From Bacillota bacterium (GTDB taxonomy: Bacteria > Bacillota > Clostridia > Peptostreptococcales > Anaerovoracaceae), in NCBI GenBank assembly GCA_017537495.1, contig JAFYKS010000139.1, forward strand, positions 1-6,494: a stretch of 6,494 bases of DNA, written 5' to 3'. The position numbers and the translations under genes were made by a program. The notes under the pieces are model-generated. The model worked only from the letters and a program-made list of their open reading frames with translations. It was not told the DNA's origin and searched no databases. Below, piece after piece: positions 1 to 5,418 of this stretch (positions within the stretch are counted from its first letter, which is position 1; each line of letters opens with the position of its first letter).

Positions 1-588
1 GTTCTCAATGATGCGGATGTGGGCACGGAGCTTGGACAGAGTTTTTCTGTAAGCTGTCTCGGTCATGCCGAAGTGTTTAGCGATGCGCTTTGCCTGCTTT
101 ACAGCTTCCTTGCTGGAAGTGTTTACAGATGGCAGCCACTTACCCAGAAGGGATACTTCGCCGCCTTCTTCCATGGCCTTGATATCAGTATAAAACTGGT
201 TCTTTATGTAATCAAGCATCTCCTTTTCGCAGGCTGTACCCATCAGGCAGAGAAGATCGTCGAAGCGGCCGAATTCAGCCACGTACTGGATATTCTTCTT
301 TGCGGATTCAGGCTCGCTTGCTGCCAGCCAGTTCATGATAACGCGGAACACTCTGCGTTCGCCCAGACCGCCGCGGATATCTCTGGCGAAGAAGATCAGC
401 TTCATGGCCATGTCTCTGTCTTCTGCGAAGGCACGGACAAAACGGCTGATAATTTCTTCATCGTCTGCATGTCTTAATGCGCCGATGGATGCGAAAAGGT
501 CCAGACATTCGGAACCGGTAGATGCATGAGTTACTGCACCGTTTTCGGTGAATGTCAGATTCGCTTCGTTCTTCAGATATTTTAACAT
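1..588 (-). CDS. DUF2828 / TROVE-like (Ro60-related) protein, 3' end cut by window edge
   Basis: The first 196 residues are visible, beginning MLKYLKNEANLTFTENGAV; the C-terminal part runs off the window. Landmarks typical of the DUF2828 family are a Thr/Ser-rich ENG...ASTGS start, the DLFASIGALR segment (about residues 30-39), the MKLIFFARDIRGGLGERRVF core (about 62-81), EFGRFDD (about 104-110) and SLLGKWLPSVNTSSKE (about 145-160). This helical region is, as I recall the family, distantly related to the TROVE domain of Ro60/Rsr, a ring that binds Y RNAs and misfolded RNA ends. Full-length members usually end in a vWA domain, which would lie beyond position 1. The ATG at 588 is preceded by AGGGGG at 8 nt spacing. 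A tRNA-like RNA gene ends 25 nt upstream, which supports an RNA-binding role. I am confident of the family; RNA binding is inferred. It could be annotated simply as a TROVE-domain protein. Confidence 0.87.
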   Translation of the reverse strand, partial: MLKYLKNEANLTFTENGAVTHASTGSECLDLFASIGALRHADDEEIISRFVRAFAEDRDMAMKLIFFARDIRGGLGERRVFRVIMNWLAASEPESAKKNIQYVAEFGRFDDLLCLMGTACEKEMLDYIKNQFYTDIKAMEEGGEVSLLGKWLPSVNTSSKEAVKQAKRIAKHFGMTETAYRKTLSKLRAHIRIIEN

Positions 589-590
589 TT

Positions 591-621
591 ATAAATCCCC
601 CTTTTGAAAAAACAAGGCACC
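591..621 (-). promoter_or_regulatory. RNA 3' stem strand, U-run and RBS leading into the DUF2828 gene
   Basis: The 3' strand of the RNA's terminal stem (GGTGCCTT) is followed directly by G and six Ts, then AAAAGGGGGA and the start codon. The T-run after a GC-containing stem could end most transcripts at the mature RNA 3' end, with read-through feeding the DUF2828 gene. The AGGGGG ribosome site lies 8 nt before the ATG at 588. No separate promoter is evident in the 25-nt gap, so the RNA is probably also the 5' leader of the protein mRNA. The termination role is inference. Confidence 0.45.
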
Positions 622-700
622 ATGTAAGGCAGGATTCGAACCTGCAAAAGGCTTTCACCTCTGTAACCAATCACAACTTGAAGTCTGCTGTCGGTGCCTT
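614..700 (-). ncRNA. tRNA-like, Y RNA (YrlA)-like non-coding RNA
   Basis: On the minus strand an 87-nt element is closed by a perfect 8-bp stem (AAGGCACC, 700-693, with GGTGCCTT, 621-614). Inside lies a tRNA-like module: a 5-bp acceptor-like stem (TGTGA 675-671 with TTACA 627-623), a D-loop-like TGGTTAC (669-663), an anticodon-arm-like hairpin (AGAGG 662-658 with CCTTT 651-647), and a perfect T-arm, GCAGG-TTCGAAT-CCTGC (645-629). The 17-nt segment 692-676 is left largely single-stranded. A real tRNA is unlikely, because the T-arm does not abut a 7-bp acceptor stem and there is no CCA end. Bacterial YrlA RNAs are known to combine a terminal Ro60-binding stem with a tRNA mimic. The gene sits directly upstream of a Ro60-like gene, which fits that role. 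I could not identify the usual Ro-binding stem consensus, so membership of the YrlA family itself is not certain. Confidence 0.72.
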
Positions 701-709
701 TAAGAAAAC

Positions 710-764
710 AAGATGCATTTAATATAATCCACAATACTAAGAAATAAATTGCTGTATGCATCTT
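710..764. repeat. 9-bp inverted repeat bracketing the putative RNA promoter
   Basis: AAGATGCAT (710-718) and its exact reverse complement ATGCATCTT (756-764) are separated by 37 bp that hold the putative -10/-35. Each arm contains the palindrome ATGCAT. The two sites could be paired operators for a DNA-binding regulator, for example one of the nearby WYL proteins. Alternatively, a transcript starting further upstream could fold them into an RNA stem. Neither reading can be decided from sequence. Confidence 0.4.
721..749 (-). promoter_or_regulatory. Possible promoter for the Y RNA-like gene
   Basis: On the minus strand there is a TATATT -10-like hexamer (726-721) with an ATTTAT at 749-744, 17 bp upstream, in an AT-rich stretch. 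The -10 is reasonable but the -35 is poor. Initiation about 7 nt after the -10 would place the start near 714, some 14 nt before the closing stem of the RNA, so the mature 5' end would need trimming or a different start. A second option is TTGTGG upstream of TGTTTT, nearer the RNA. A 9-bp inverted repeat brackets this site. Confidence 0.35.
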
Positions 765-770
765 CATATG

Positions 771-795
771 ATAGCGCCGGCAGGCCGGCTGCTAT
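771..795. other. GC-rich hairpin in the intergenic region
   Basis: The 25-nt segment folds as ATAGC pairing with GCTAT, a small asymmetric internal loop (G opposite CT), then CCGG pairing with CCGG around a CAGG loop. It is not followed by a T-run on either strand, so it does not look like a simple terminator. The rest of the 701-887 gap holds the inverted repeat and putative promoter on one side and a terminator on the other, and no open reading frame I would support. Confidence 0.35.
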
Positions 796-841
796 GTTTG
801 TTATATCCGCATTTTATACCCTTTTCGCTTCCATTTCACGG

Positions 842-878
842 AAAAAAAACTGCGAACTCGCAGGTCCGCAGTTTTTTT
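842..878 (-). terminator. Intrinsic terminator after the WYL-WYL-ATPase operon (bidirectional)
   Basis: An A-run, the stem CTGCG (850-854) pairing with CGCAG (867-871), and a T-run of 7 form a symmetrical terminator. It lies just beyond the ATPase stop codon on the minus strand and separates that operon from the downstream RNA gene. A nested CTGCGA/TCGCAG hairpin (850-863) is an alternative fold. Confidence 0.8.
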
Positions 879-887
879 CAGATTATT

Positions 888-1787
888 TTATTTAAATAAA
901 TGTTCATGCTTCTTGAAAAACTCGTAGTATACCTTCGTATTTTCCAGCTCCCACCAGTTCTTTAAAGATGCAGGTCTTGCATCCAGGTCGTAGATCCGCG
1001 CGCCCTCCAGAGCCAGCAGGAACGGCGAATGGGTGGCGATGATAAACTGGCAGCCGCAGTAACGGGCCATTTCTTCCAGCATGGTTACCAGTTCCAGCTG
1101 CATCTTCGGTGACATGCTGTTTTCCGGCTCGTCCAGGCAGTAAAGGGTGTCGTTCTTCAGCTTTCCCTCAAAATACTTCAGCGCAGTCTCTCCGTTGCTG
1201 TTCAGCTTGACTTCCTGTCCCACTGTTTTTCGGATAAACTGCCGGCGGGAAACAGATTTGCTCCGTGCCAGAACCTGCATCCGCAGGGCCTCGTAATCTT
1301 CCATGCCGCTGAATTTTACTGTCTCACCGAATCGCAGGTTGGCCCACTCCTCCTTGGCATCTTCCTTATTCTCGCTGATTTCATCGTTATTGGTCCGCAC
1401 CGTCAGCATGTAGTCGAAGATATCGTCGCTGGTGATAATGCGGCTGCCGTTTGGAATCCGGTACCGGAATCCCTCTTCATCATACCCCAGCGTGTATTCG
1501 CAGTACTTCACATAGGAGTCGAACATTTCACTGGAATTATACGGCGCAATCCGGTTCATCTCCAGCTTCTGGGCGATCAGGTTGAGCAAAGTGCTTTTGC
1601 CGGAGCCGTTTCCTCCATAAAAGATGGTAATCCGGTCAAAATCCACCTCATAAAGCTCACGCTCCCCAAAGAGCCCGCATGGGTAAGGGTTATCCACATA
1701 GCCCATTTTACCGCCGTTTTTTGCAGCCTGCTGCTCCCACAAAATCTGCTCCATACTGATTGGCAATGTAAAAGATGTCAGGTACAT
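888..1787 (-). CDS. AAA/ABC-type (RecF/SMC-like) ATPase
   Basis: This is a stand-alone P-loop ATPase of about 299 residues, resembling the predicted ATPases of COG3910. Counting from the upstream ATG at 1802 (five residues more), Walker A is GGNGSGKST at 63-71, an ABC-signature-like NSNGETAL lies at 201-208, Walker B is LYCLDEPEN at 220-228 with catalytic Glu after the Asp, and the switch His is in IIATHSP at 254-260. These are all elements needed for ATP-dependent dimerisation, and the protein appears intact. No membrane segment or extra effector domain is visible. I prefer the ATG at 1787, because GGGAGG sits 7 nt before it and family members begin with MYL; the ATG at 1802, with AGGAAG upstream, is possible. 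The gene overlaps the upstream WYL gene by about 10 nt, so it is translationally coupled. Its substrate is unknown; related proteins act on nucleic acids or in defence. Confidence 0.85.
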   Translation of the reverse strand: MYLTSFTLPISMEQILWEQQAAKNGGKMGYVDNPYPCGLFGERELYEVDFDRITIFYGGNGSGKSTLLNLIAQKLEMNRIAPYNSSEMFDSYVKYCEYTLGYDEEGFRYRIPNGSRIITSDDIFDYMLTVRTNNDEISENKEDAKEEWANLRFGETVKFSGMEDYEALRMQVLARSKSVSRRQFIRKTVGQEVKLNSNGETALKYFEGKLKNDTLYCLDEPENSMSPKMQLELVTMLEEMARYCGCQFIIATHSPFLLALEGARIYDLDARPASLKNWWELENTKVYYEFFKKHEHLFK

Positions 1788-2704
1788 GTCCTGTCCTCCC
1801 ATTTCTGCTGCTTCCTGAGCCGTTCCCTTATGAGATCAATAAAACTGTCCGGTCCTATCACCCTGACCATCGGGCCGAAGGACAGAATCCGGATCAGAAT
1901 CTCCGTTTCGTCTTCCTTTTCGTAGGTAACGCTGACTCTGTATTTCTTTTCGTCCAGTTTTTCCGCCTGCTTCTCAAAATGTGCAAAGTGCAGCAGCACT
2001 CGTTCCAGTGCATTTCTCTCGTCTGTCAGCTCAAAGGTGACCGTACGCGGCCCTGTCTGCAGCCGTGTTTTTCGGCTGCCTGGCGTGTACTCGCCCTCAT
2101 AAATTCTGCAGCTTACGATTCGTCCCAGATTCACCGTATCTGCATACTTTCTGCCGGAACCAATAAGGCGGAACTTATCGTCCTTTTCCGAATATTCCAG
2201 GTACTCCGGCATCACCACGAAATGAAGGATACCGCCAGTCCGGTTCTTCATGGCGATTTCAAGAGGCTTTCTGTCCTTAATGGCAGACAGAATCACCCGG
2301 AAATGTTCCACATATTCCGGATCTTCGTAAGGATCCCCATCGCCGTACTTATCGAAGATAACATAATCTTCCGCTGTAAAGAGCGGCTCCACATCGGCAA
2401 GCTCCGGAAATTCCACGCCGAAAAGCTTCATCCGTGGATCCAGTGAAATAGCCTTCAGCCAACGCTTCTGCAGACTGGTCAGAGGCAGGCTCGCCTTATG
2501 GGTCAGCGGTGTGGTACCGTCCTTATGTATCAGCTGCCACTTTTCTTCACTGACTGCCTTTTCGATGGCCAGTACACTTTCCCCGAAAGCATGCTCCTGT
2601 ATAATCTCATAAAGTTCCCCTTTTTCCAGAGGATGGTCGGTGGCGGAGTCGATAATTTCCGCCATGACTTTGTAGTAAGCACCGTAAAGTTCGCTGAAAA
2701 TCAT
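1778..2704 (-). CDS. WYL-domain protein, second of a tandem pair
   Basis: This 308-residue protein is the second WYL gene of the operon. The N-terminal ~95 residues (LYGAYYKVMAEIIDSA...LTSLQKRWLKAISLDPRMKLF) are a helical region seen in many clostridial WYL proteins rather than a clear winged helix. Residues about 133-200 look like the WYL beta-barrel fold (KPLEIAMKNRTGG...VVMPEYLEYSEKDDKFRLIG), with a degenerate WYL motif. Residues about 220-296 resemble the C-terminal WCX domain (VTFELTDERNALERVLLHF ... VRVIGPDSFIDLIRERLRKQ). WYL domains are known to bind ligands, including nucleic acids, and to control transcription or enzyme activity. The gene starts at an ATGA overlap with the stop codon of the first WYL gene, indicating coupled translation and probably a hetero-complex. 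Without an obvious DNA-binding domain it may modulate its partner; that is inference. Confidence 0.83.
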   Translation of the reverse strand: MIFSELYGAYYKVMAEIIDSATDHPLEKGELYEIIQEHAFGESVLAIEKAVSEEKWQLIHKDGTTPLTHKASLPLTSLQKRWLKAISLDPRMKLFGVEFPELADVEPLFTAEDYVIFDKYGDGDPYEDPEYVEHFRVILSAIKDRKPLEIAMKNRTGGILHFVVMPEYLEYSEKDDKFRLIGSGRKYADTVNLGRIVSCRIYEGEYTPGSRKTRLQTGPRTVTFELTDERNALERVLLHFAHFEKQAEKLDEKKYRVSVTYEKEDETEILIRILSFGPMVRVIGPDSFIDLIRERLRKQQKWEDRTCT

Positions 2705-3927
2705 AATCCCTCACCACCTTCCAGACCGTACAGGGCATACATTGCCTTAAGGTCATCCTGAAACTGCTTTTCCAGTTCGCAGTTGGAGCACTTAAGCTCC
2801 GTGATTCTGCAGATAAAAGTCCGAATCCACGGAACCAGTTCGCTGGCATCATAAACTTCAGCAGAAAATCTGCTGGTATTTTCATCGAGTTTTTCTACAC
2901 TGCCGCAGCGCTTTTCCCGTTCCAGGCGGCGGTGAATGTGCAGCTCATCATCGTCATAATGTACGGTAAACTCGATATGTTCAGTTCGGCTTCCGGAAGC
3001 ACTCTGCATGCTGACGCCCCACATGTGGTTTTGCATGCCAGTGAGCCTTCCCCGCAGTTCATCAAAATCTCCGCATGTATCGCCAATGCTCACCGACACG
3101 ATGTTATCTGTGCGGAAGGACCGCATCCGGTTTCTTTCCGGCACATAGCCTATTAGATACTGCCGGCCGCTCTGCACACTGATAAAAATCTTCAGAGGCA
3201 CGACGGTATGTTTTGCCGCGTGATTGTCGATTTCAACGGCCCGTTTTTCCTGCATGGCCAGAAAGAGCTGATAAAGAATTTCACTGTCCATGGCACCGGT
3301 TATATAGTGATGTTTGAATGCAAAATGACTTCCCGCTCCCTCTTCCCGGTCCAAAAGATAGGATCCGATTACGCCGCATGGCGCTGCTTCAGAAAAGAAG
3401 TCAAGAAAATCAGGCTCAGGAAGTGGCAGGTCAGCTGCCCTTCGGTAACGCACCGTTCTGCCCTGCTTTTCCATGAGAACCAGGCCCTCCGCTTCGTACT
3501 GCTTCAGTTTCTTACGTACCGTAGATTCATCGAAATGCCGCGGCTCTTCGAAGCCCGCCAGCATCTCATCGATTTTGCCGGTAATTTCAGCCAGCGTCAG
3601 GCTGACATCTTCAGAATGCAGAATATCAAAGAGCATGAAGTGGAGGGTGATTTCGCCATCAGTGAAGCTCTTCGTCTTCCAGCCTTTGTACAGCGGGTTG
3701 TGACGGGTCGTACGGCTGTCGATGGAAAGGAACATGTTTTTTCCGGATGCTGTCTGCCGGAACTGCATATAGTCACCCAGCCAGCTTTCGATTCTTCTGC
3801 GCTCGTCGTCATAAGACCGGCCGCTCTTCCTCTTGAATTCATCCCTGCTCTTAAAACCATACACGTAGAATTCCTTCATGTACTCCCGAATGTGATTGAA
3901 GTTCTTTATGAGTTCGCTGTATGCCAT
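2701..3927 (-). CDS. WYL-domain transcriptional regulator, first of a tandem pair
   Basis: This 408-residue protein carries a probable winged-helix region at about 95-163 (LHFMLFDILHSEDVSLTLAE...ESTVRKKLKQYEAEGLV...RTVRYRR). A WYL domain follows at about 215-282, with EKRAVEIDNHA...VVPLKIFISVQSGRQYLIGYV and the conserved Arg pair region RMRSFRTDNI. A WCX-like region comes next, at about 315-370 (IEFTVHYDDDELHIHRRLE). The N-terminal 90 residues form an extra helical block common in clostridial homologues. A C-terminal CSNC (380-383) is present, but no second metal-binding pair is visible. The start at 3927 is fixed by a perfect AGGAGG (3934-3939) six nt upstream. It leads the operon from its own extended -10 promoter. 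The likely role is a ligand-sensing regulator, perhaps of itself and the neighbouring RNA/DUF2828 unit; the ligand is unknown. Confidence 0.87.
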   Translation of the reverse strand: MAYSELIKNFNHIREYMKEFYVYGFKSRDEFKRKSGRSYDDERRRIESWLGDYMQFRQTASGKNMFLSIDSRTTRHNPLYKGWKTKSFTDGEITLHFMLFDILHSEDVSLTLAEITGKIDEMLAGFEEPRHFDESTVRKKLKQYEAEGLVLMEKQGRTVRYRRAADLPLPEPDFLDFFSEAAPCGVIGSYLLDREEGAGSHFAFKHHYITGAMDSEILYQLFLAMQEKRAVEIDNHAAKHTVVPLKIFISVQSGRQYLIGYVPERNRMRSFRTDNIVSVSIGDTCGDFDELRGRLTGMQNHMWGVSMQSASGSRTEHIEFTVHYDDDELHIHRRLEREKRCGSVEKLDENTSRFSAEVYDASELVPWIRTFICRITELKCSNCELEKQFQDDLKAMYALYGLEGGEGL

Positions 3928-3953
3928 ATGCTGCCTCCTTTCCCTCTTTTTCT

Positions 3954-3964
3954 CAAGTATATCA
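3954..3964 (-). promoter_or_regulatory. Extended -10 promoter of the WYL-WYL-ATPase operon
   Basis: On the minus strand TGATATACTTG contains TG-n-TATACT, an extended -10 element. It lies about 27 bp upstream of the start codon at 3927 and just downstream of the toxin-gene terminator. No good -35 is seen at 16-18 bp (the candidate TTTTCT is poor), consistent with an extended -10 promoter. A nearly identical element drives the vWA gene. Confidence 0.6.
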
Positions 3965-3983
3965 CACTTCTATTATGCAGAAA

Positions 3984-4011
3984 ACCCCTGTCCTATAGTA
4001 AGGACAGGGGT
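3984..4011 (-). terminator. Intrinsic terminator of the toxin-antitoxin operon
   Basis: A perfect 11-bp stem (ACCCCTGTCCT 3984-3994, AGGACAGGGGT 4001-4011) with a 6-nt loop lies 11 nt past the toxin stop codon. On the minus strand it is followed by only a short T-run (TTTT including the last stem base), so it may be leaky. It insulates the WYL promoter just downstream. Confidence 0.7.
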
Positions 4012-4022
4012 ACGTAATTGTT

Positions 4023-4430
4023 TTAAAGCCTTGCAAGGAACTCCCCCGGAGCCAGAGCCACTACCCTGCTGCTCTTAAAATCTTTTATATTTCTTGTAAT
4101 GATATAGTCTGCATGGATGCGTTCTGCAGATGCACTCTGAATGGCATCTTCAAAGTCCGCCCACTGTTTCTTTGCTGCATGCATAATATCAGATTCTGTC
4201 AATTCTGTCAGGTGAAAAATCAGCATCAGATAGCTCAGCACTTCTTCGATTCTTTCCGCTGTCAGTTCTTTTCGCATGATATAGACCAGATTAGCAACCG
4301 TCAGTGCTGAAATATGTCCATGCACCTGTCCCGTTTCACAAAGTTTCCAGAGCAGTGCTGAATCACTGTAATGAGGTTCTCTTTGCTGCAGAACATCCAG
4401 CAAAATATTTGCATCAATCAGTAATTTCAT
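4023..4430 (-). CDS. PIN-domain toxin (VapC-like), partner of Phd-type antitoxin
   Basis: This 135-residue protein spans one PIN domain. The N-terminal LLIDANILLDVL carries the first acidic residue (Asp6). ISALTVANLVYIMRK (40-54) is the usual second segment of the family. ADFEDAIQSASA (91-102) holds the central acidic cluster, and ADYIITRNIKDF (107-118) is the C-terminal signature with conserved Asp, Arg-Asn and Asp. PIN toxins are Mg-dependent endoribonucleases that typically cleave tRNA or rRNA; the exact target cannot be read here. The length and the intact acidic residues suggest an active enzyme. The ATG at 4430 lies within the antitoxin gene's last codons (17-nt overlap), giving coupled translation. 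It is a self-contained module and need not be functionally tied to its neighbours. Confidence 0.88.
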   Translation of the reverse strand: MKLLIDANILLDVLQQREPHYSDSALLWKLCETGQVHGHISALTVANLVYIMRKELTAERIEEVLSYLMLIFHLTELTESDIMHAAKKQWADFEDAIQSASAERIHADYIITRNIKDFKSSRVVALAPGEFLARL

Positions 4431-4656
4431 ATTTCTCCCTCAGTCTTTCTTCCTTCGCCTGGTCCAGACTGTAATTATTGCTGAGGATTCCCGTAAGGGA
4501 GTCTGTCAGATAGGAAACTGCTGCGTCTTTTGGTATGAATCTTCCTACTTCTTTACCGTTTTTCGTAACGATCACTTCTTTGCCCTCCATAACCAGGTTC
4601 AGATACTTTCCAAAATTATTCTGCATTTCTGTAGCAGTTGCGGTAGCTCCAATCAT
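4414..4656 (-). CDS. Phd/YefM-family antitoxin
   Basis: This 80-residue protein has the Phd/YefM DNA-binding fold in its N-terminal half: ATATEMQNNFGKYLNLVMEGKEVIVTKNGKEVGRFIP (about 4-42). That segment covers the Met-Gln-Asn-Asn-Phe helix and the KNGKEV beta hairpin. The C-terminal part (about 47-80, SYLTDSLTGILSNNYSLDQAKEERLREKYE) is the toxin-neutralising tail, with the D-A-K-E-E-R-L pattern common in PIN-paired antitoxins. AGGAGG upstream of the ATG at 4656, with about 7 nt spacing, supports the start. It overlaps the toxin by 17 nt. The operator-like boxes upstream suggest autorepression together with the toxin, as is usual for the family. Confidence 0.9.
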   Translation of the reverse strand: MIGATATATEMQNNFGKYLNLVMEGKEVIVTKNGKEVGRFIPKDAAVSYLTDSLTGILSNNYSLDQAKEERLREKYEITD

Positions 4657-4675
4657 ATTGAGCCCTCCTTTTGAA

Positions 4676-4714
4676 TATTTTAGCTAGTTTCATTATATAT
4701 TATTTTAGCTAAAA
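4676..4714. promoter_or_regulatory. Paired operator-like boxes, probable antitoxin binding sites
   Basis: The 11-mer TATTTTAGCTA occurs twice in the same orientation, at 4676-4686 and 4701-4711, 25 bp apart. The second copy sits in a perfect 12-bp palindrome, TTTTAGCTAAAA (4703-4714); the first is an imperfect version. One box lies in the -35/-10 spacer and touches the -35; the other covers the expected start of transcription. That placement is typical of antitoxin autorepression. Confidence 0.62.
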
Positions 4715-4719
4715 TTCAA
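4692..4719 (-). promoter_or_regulatory. Promoter of the toxin-antitoxin operon
   Basis: On the minus strand a -35 TTGAAT (4719-4714), a 16-bp spacer and a perfect -10 TATAAT (4697-4692) form a clear sigma-A type promoter about 36 bp before the antitoxin start. It lies 15 bp past the stop codon of the vWA gene, with no terminator between, so some vWA transcripts may read into the toxin-antitoxin genes. Confidence 0.8.
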
Positions 4720-4734
4720 GATTTTATTCCTGCT

Positions 4735-5382
4735 TTATTTTCTCTCTGCATAATCTTCCTCAATTCTCGCTTTCCAGCTTCTGTCCAGTTTCTTCCCGCT
4801 GCTGCGGACCTGGCTCACCGCAGCGCTAAGTACTTCGTAGTTCAGTTCTGTACCTGCAGAGTCACAATGGTAGTCCACTGCACATTCTTCATCAATGCCA
4901 AACTTTGCAGCTTCCCGCACCGCATCGATATTGGCACCCAGGAACAGGAACTCCCAGCCATAGCGCTCCTTCTGGCGCTGAATCATGTCACGGACATGTT
5001 TTGCGGAGTAATGATGACTGGCATTTTCAAGCCCGTCAGTAGTGATAACAAAGAGCGTCTTTTCCGGACGGTCTTCTTCACGCGCATACTTGTGTACGTT
5101 GCCTATATGATGGATGGCACCGCCGACTGCATCCAGCAAAGCAGTGCAGCCCCGTACGTAATATTCCTTATCTGTCATCGGCGCAATCCGGCTCACCGGT
5201 ACGCGGTCGTGAAGAACTTTCGATACGTTATCAAACAGCACAGTAGAGATGAGTGCCTCCCCCTCTTCCTTCTTCTGCTTTTCCAGGAGGGAATTAAATC
5301 CCCCGATGGTTTCCCTTTCCAGCCCTGCCATGGACCCGCTGCGGTCCAGAATGAATACAACTTCTGTTAAACCTTTTCTCAT
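4735..5382 (-). CDS. von Willebrand factor A domain protein (TerY-like)
   Basis: This small soluble protein (215 residues) is almost entirely one vWA domain. The metal-binding MIDAS motif is complete: DRSGS at 13-17 (Asp, Ser, Ser), the Thr in GCTALLDA at 80, and the Asp in TTDGLEN at 116. It resembles the TerY/YegL-type cytoplasmic vWA proteins that assemble multiprotein stress or tellurite-response complexes. No signal peptide or membrane segment is present. I start it at the ATG at 5382, because CCTCCTT (5391-5397) supplies an AAGGAGG eight nt upstream. A longer in-frame reading to 5439 would run over the promoter. It follows the macro-domain gene, but a strong terminator and its own promoter separate them. 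Its partner is unknown. Confidence 0.88.
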   Translation of the reverse strand: MRKGLTEVVFILDRSGSMAGLERETIGGFNSLLEKQKKEEGEALISTVLFDNVSKVLHDRVPVSRIAPMTDKEYYVRGCTALLDAVGGAIHHIGNVHKYAREEDRPEKTLFVITTDGLENASHHYSAKHVRDMIQRQKERYGWEFLFLGANIDAVREAAKFGIDEECAVDYHCDSAGTELNYEVLSAAVSQVRSSGKKLDRSWKARIEEDYAERK

Positions 5383-5418
5383 AATCTTTTCCTCCTTGAA
5401 GATCTGTGATTTATGAGC

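Noticed and set aside
614..700. A functional tRNA, possibly selenocysteine tRNA because of the CTTCAAG segment near 677-683
   Set aside because: The CTTCAAG segment lacks flanking complementary stems, the T-arm does not adjoin a 7- or 8-bp acceptor strand, the D-arm is incomplete and no long variable arm or CCA is present.
458..767. Minus-strand open frames across the RNA gene
   Set aside because: They run through the tRNA-like structure, overlap the DUF2828 start in another frame and show no protein-like motifs.
796..841. Tiny minus-strand frames (for example ATGGAAGCGAAAAGG then stop) as a leader peptide
   Set aside because: Only six codons, without a convincing ribosome site or attenuator arrangement.
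1775..4078. Long plus-strand open frames opposite the WYL genes and ATPase
   Set aside because: They lack ribosome sites and recognisable domains, and mirror strongly supported minus-strand genes.
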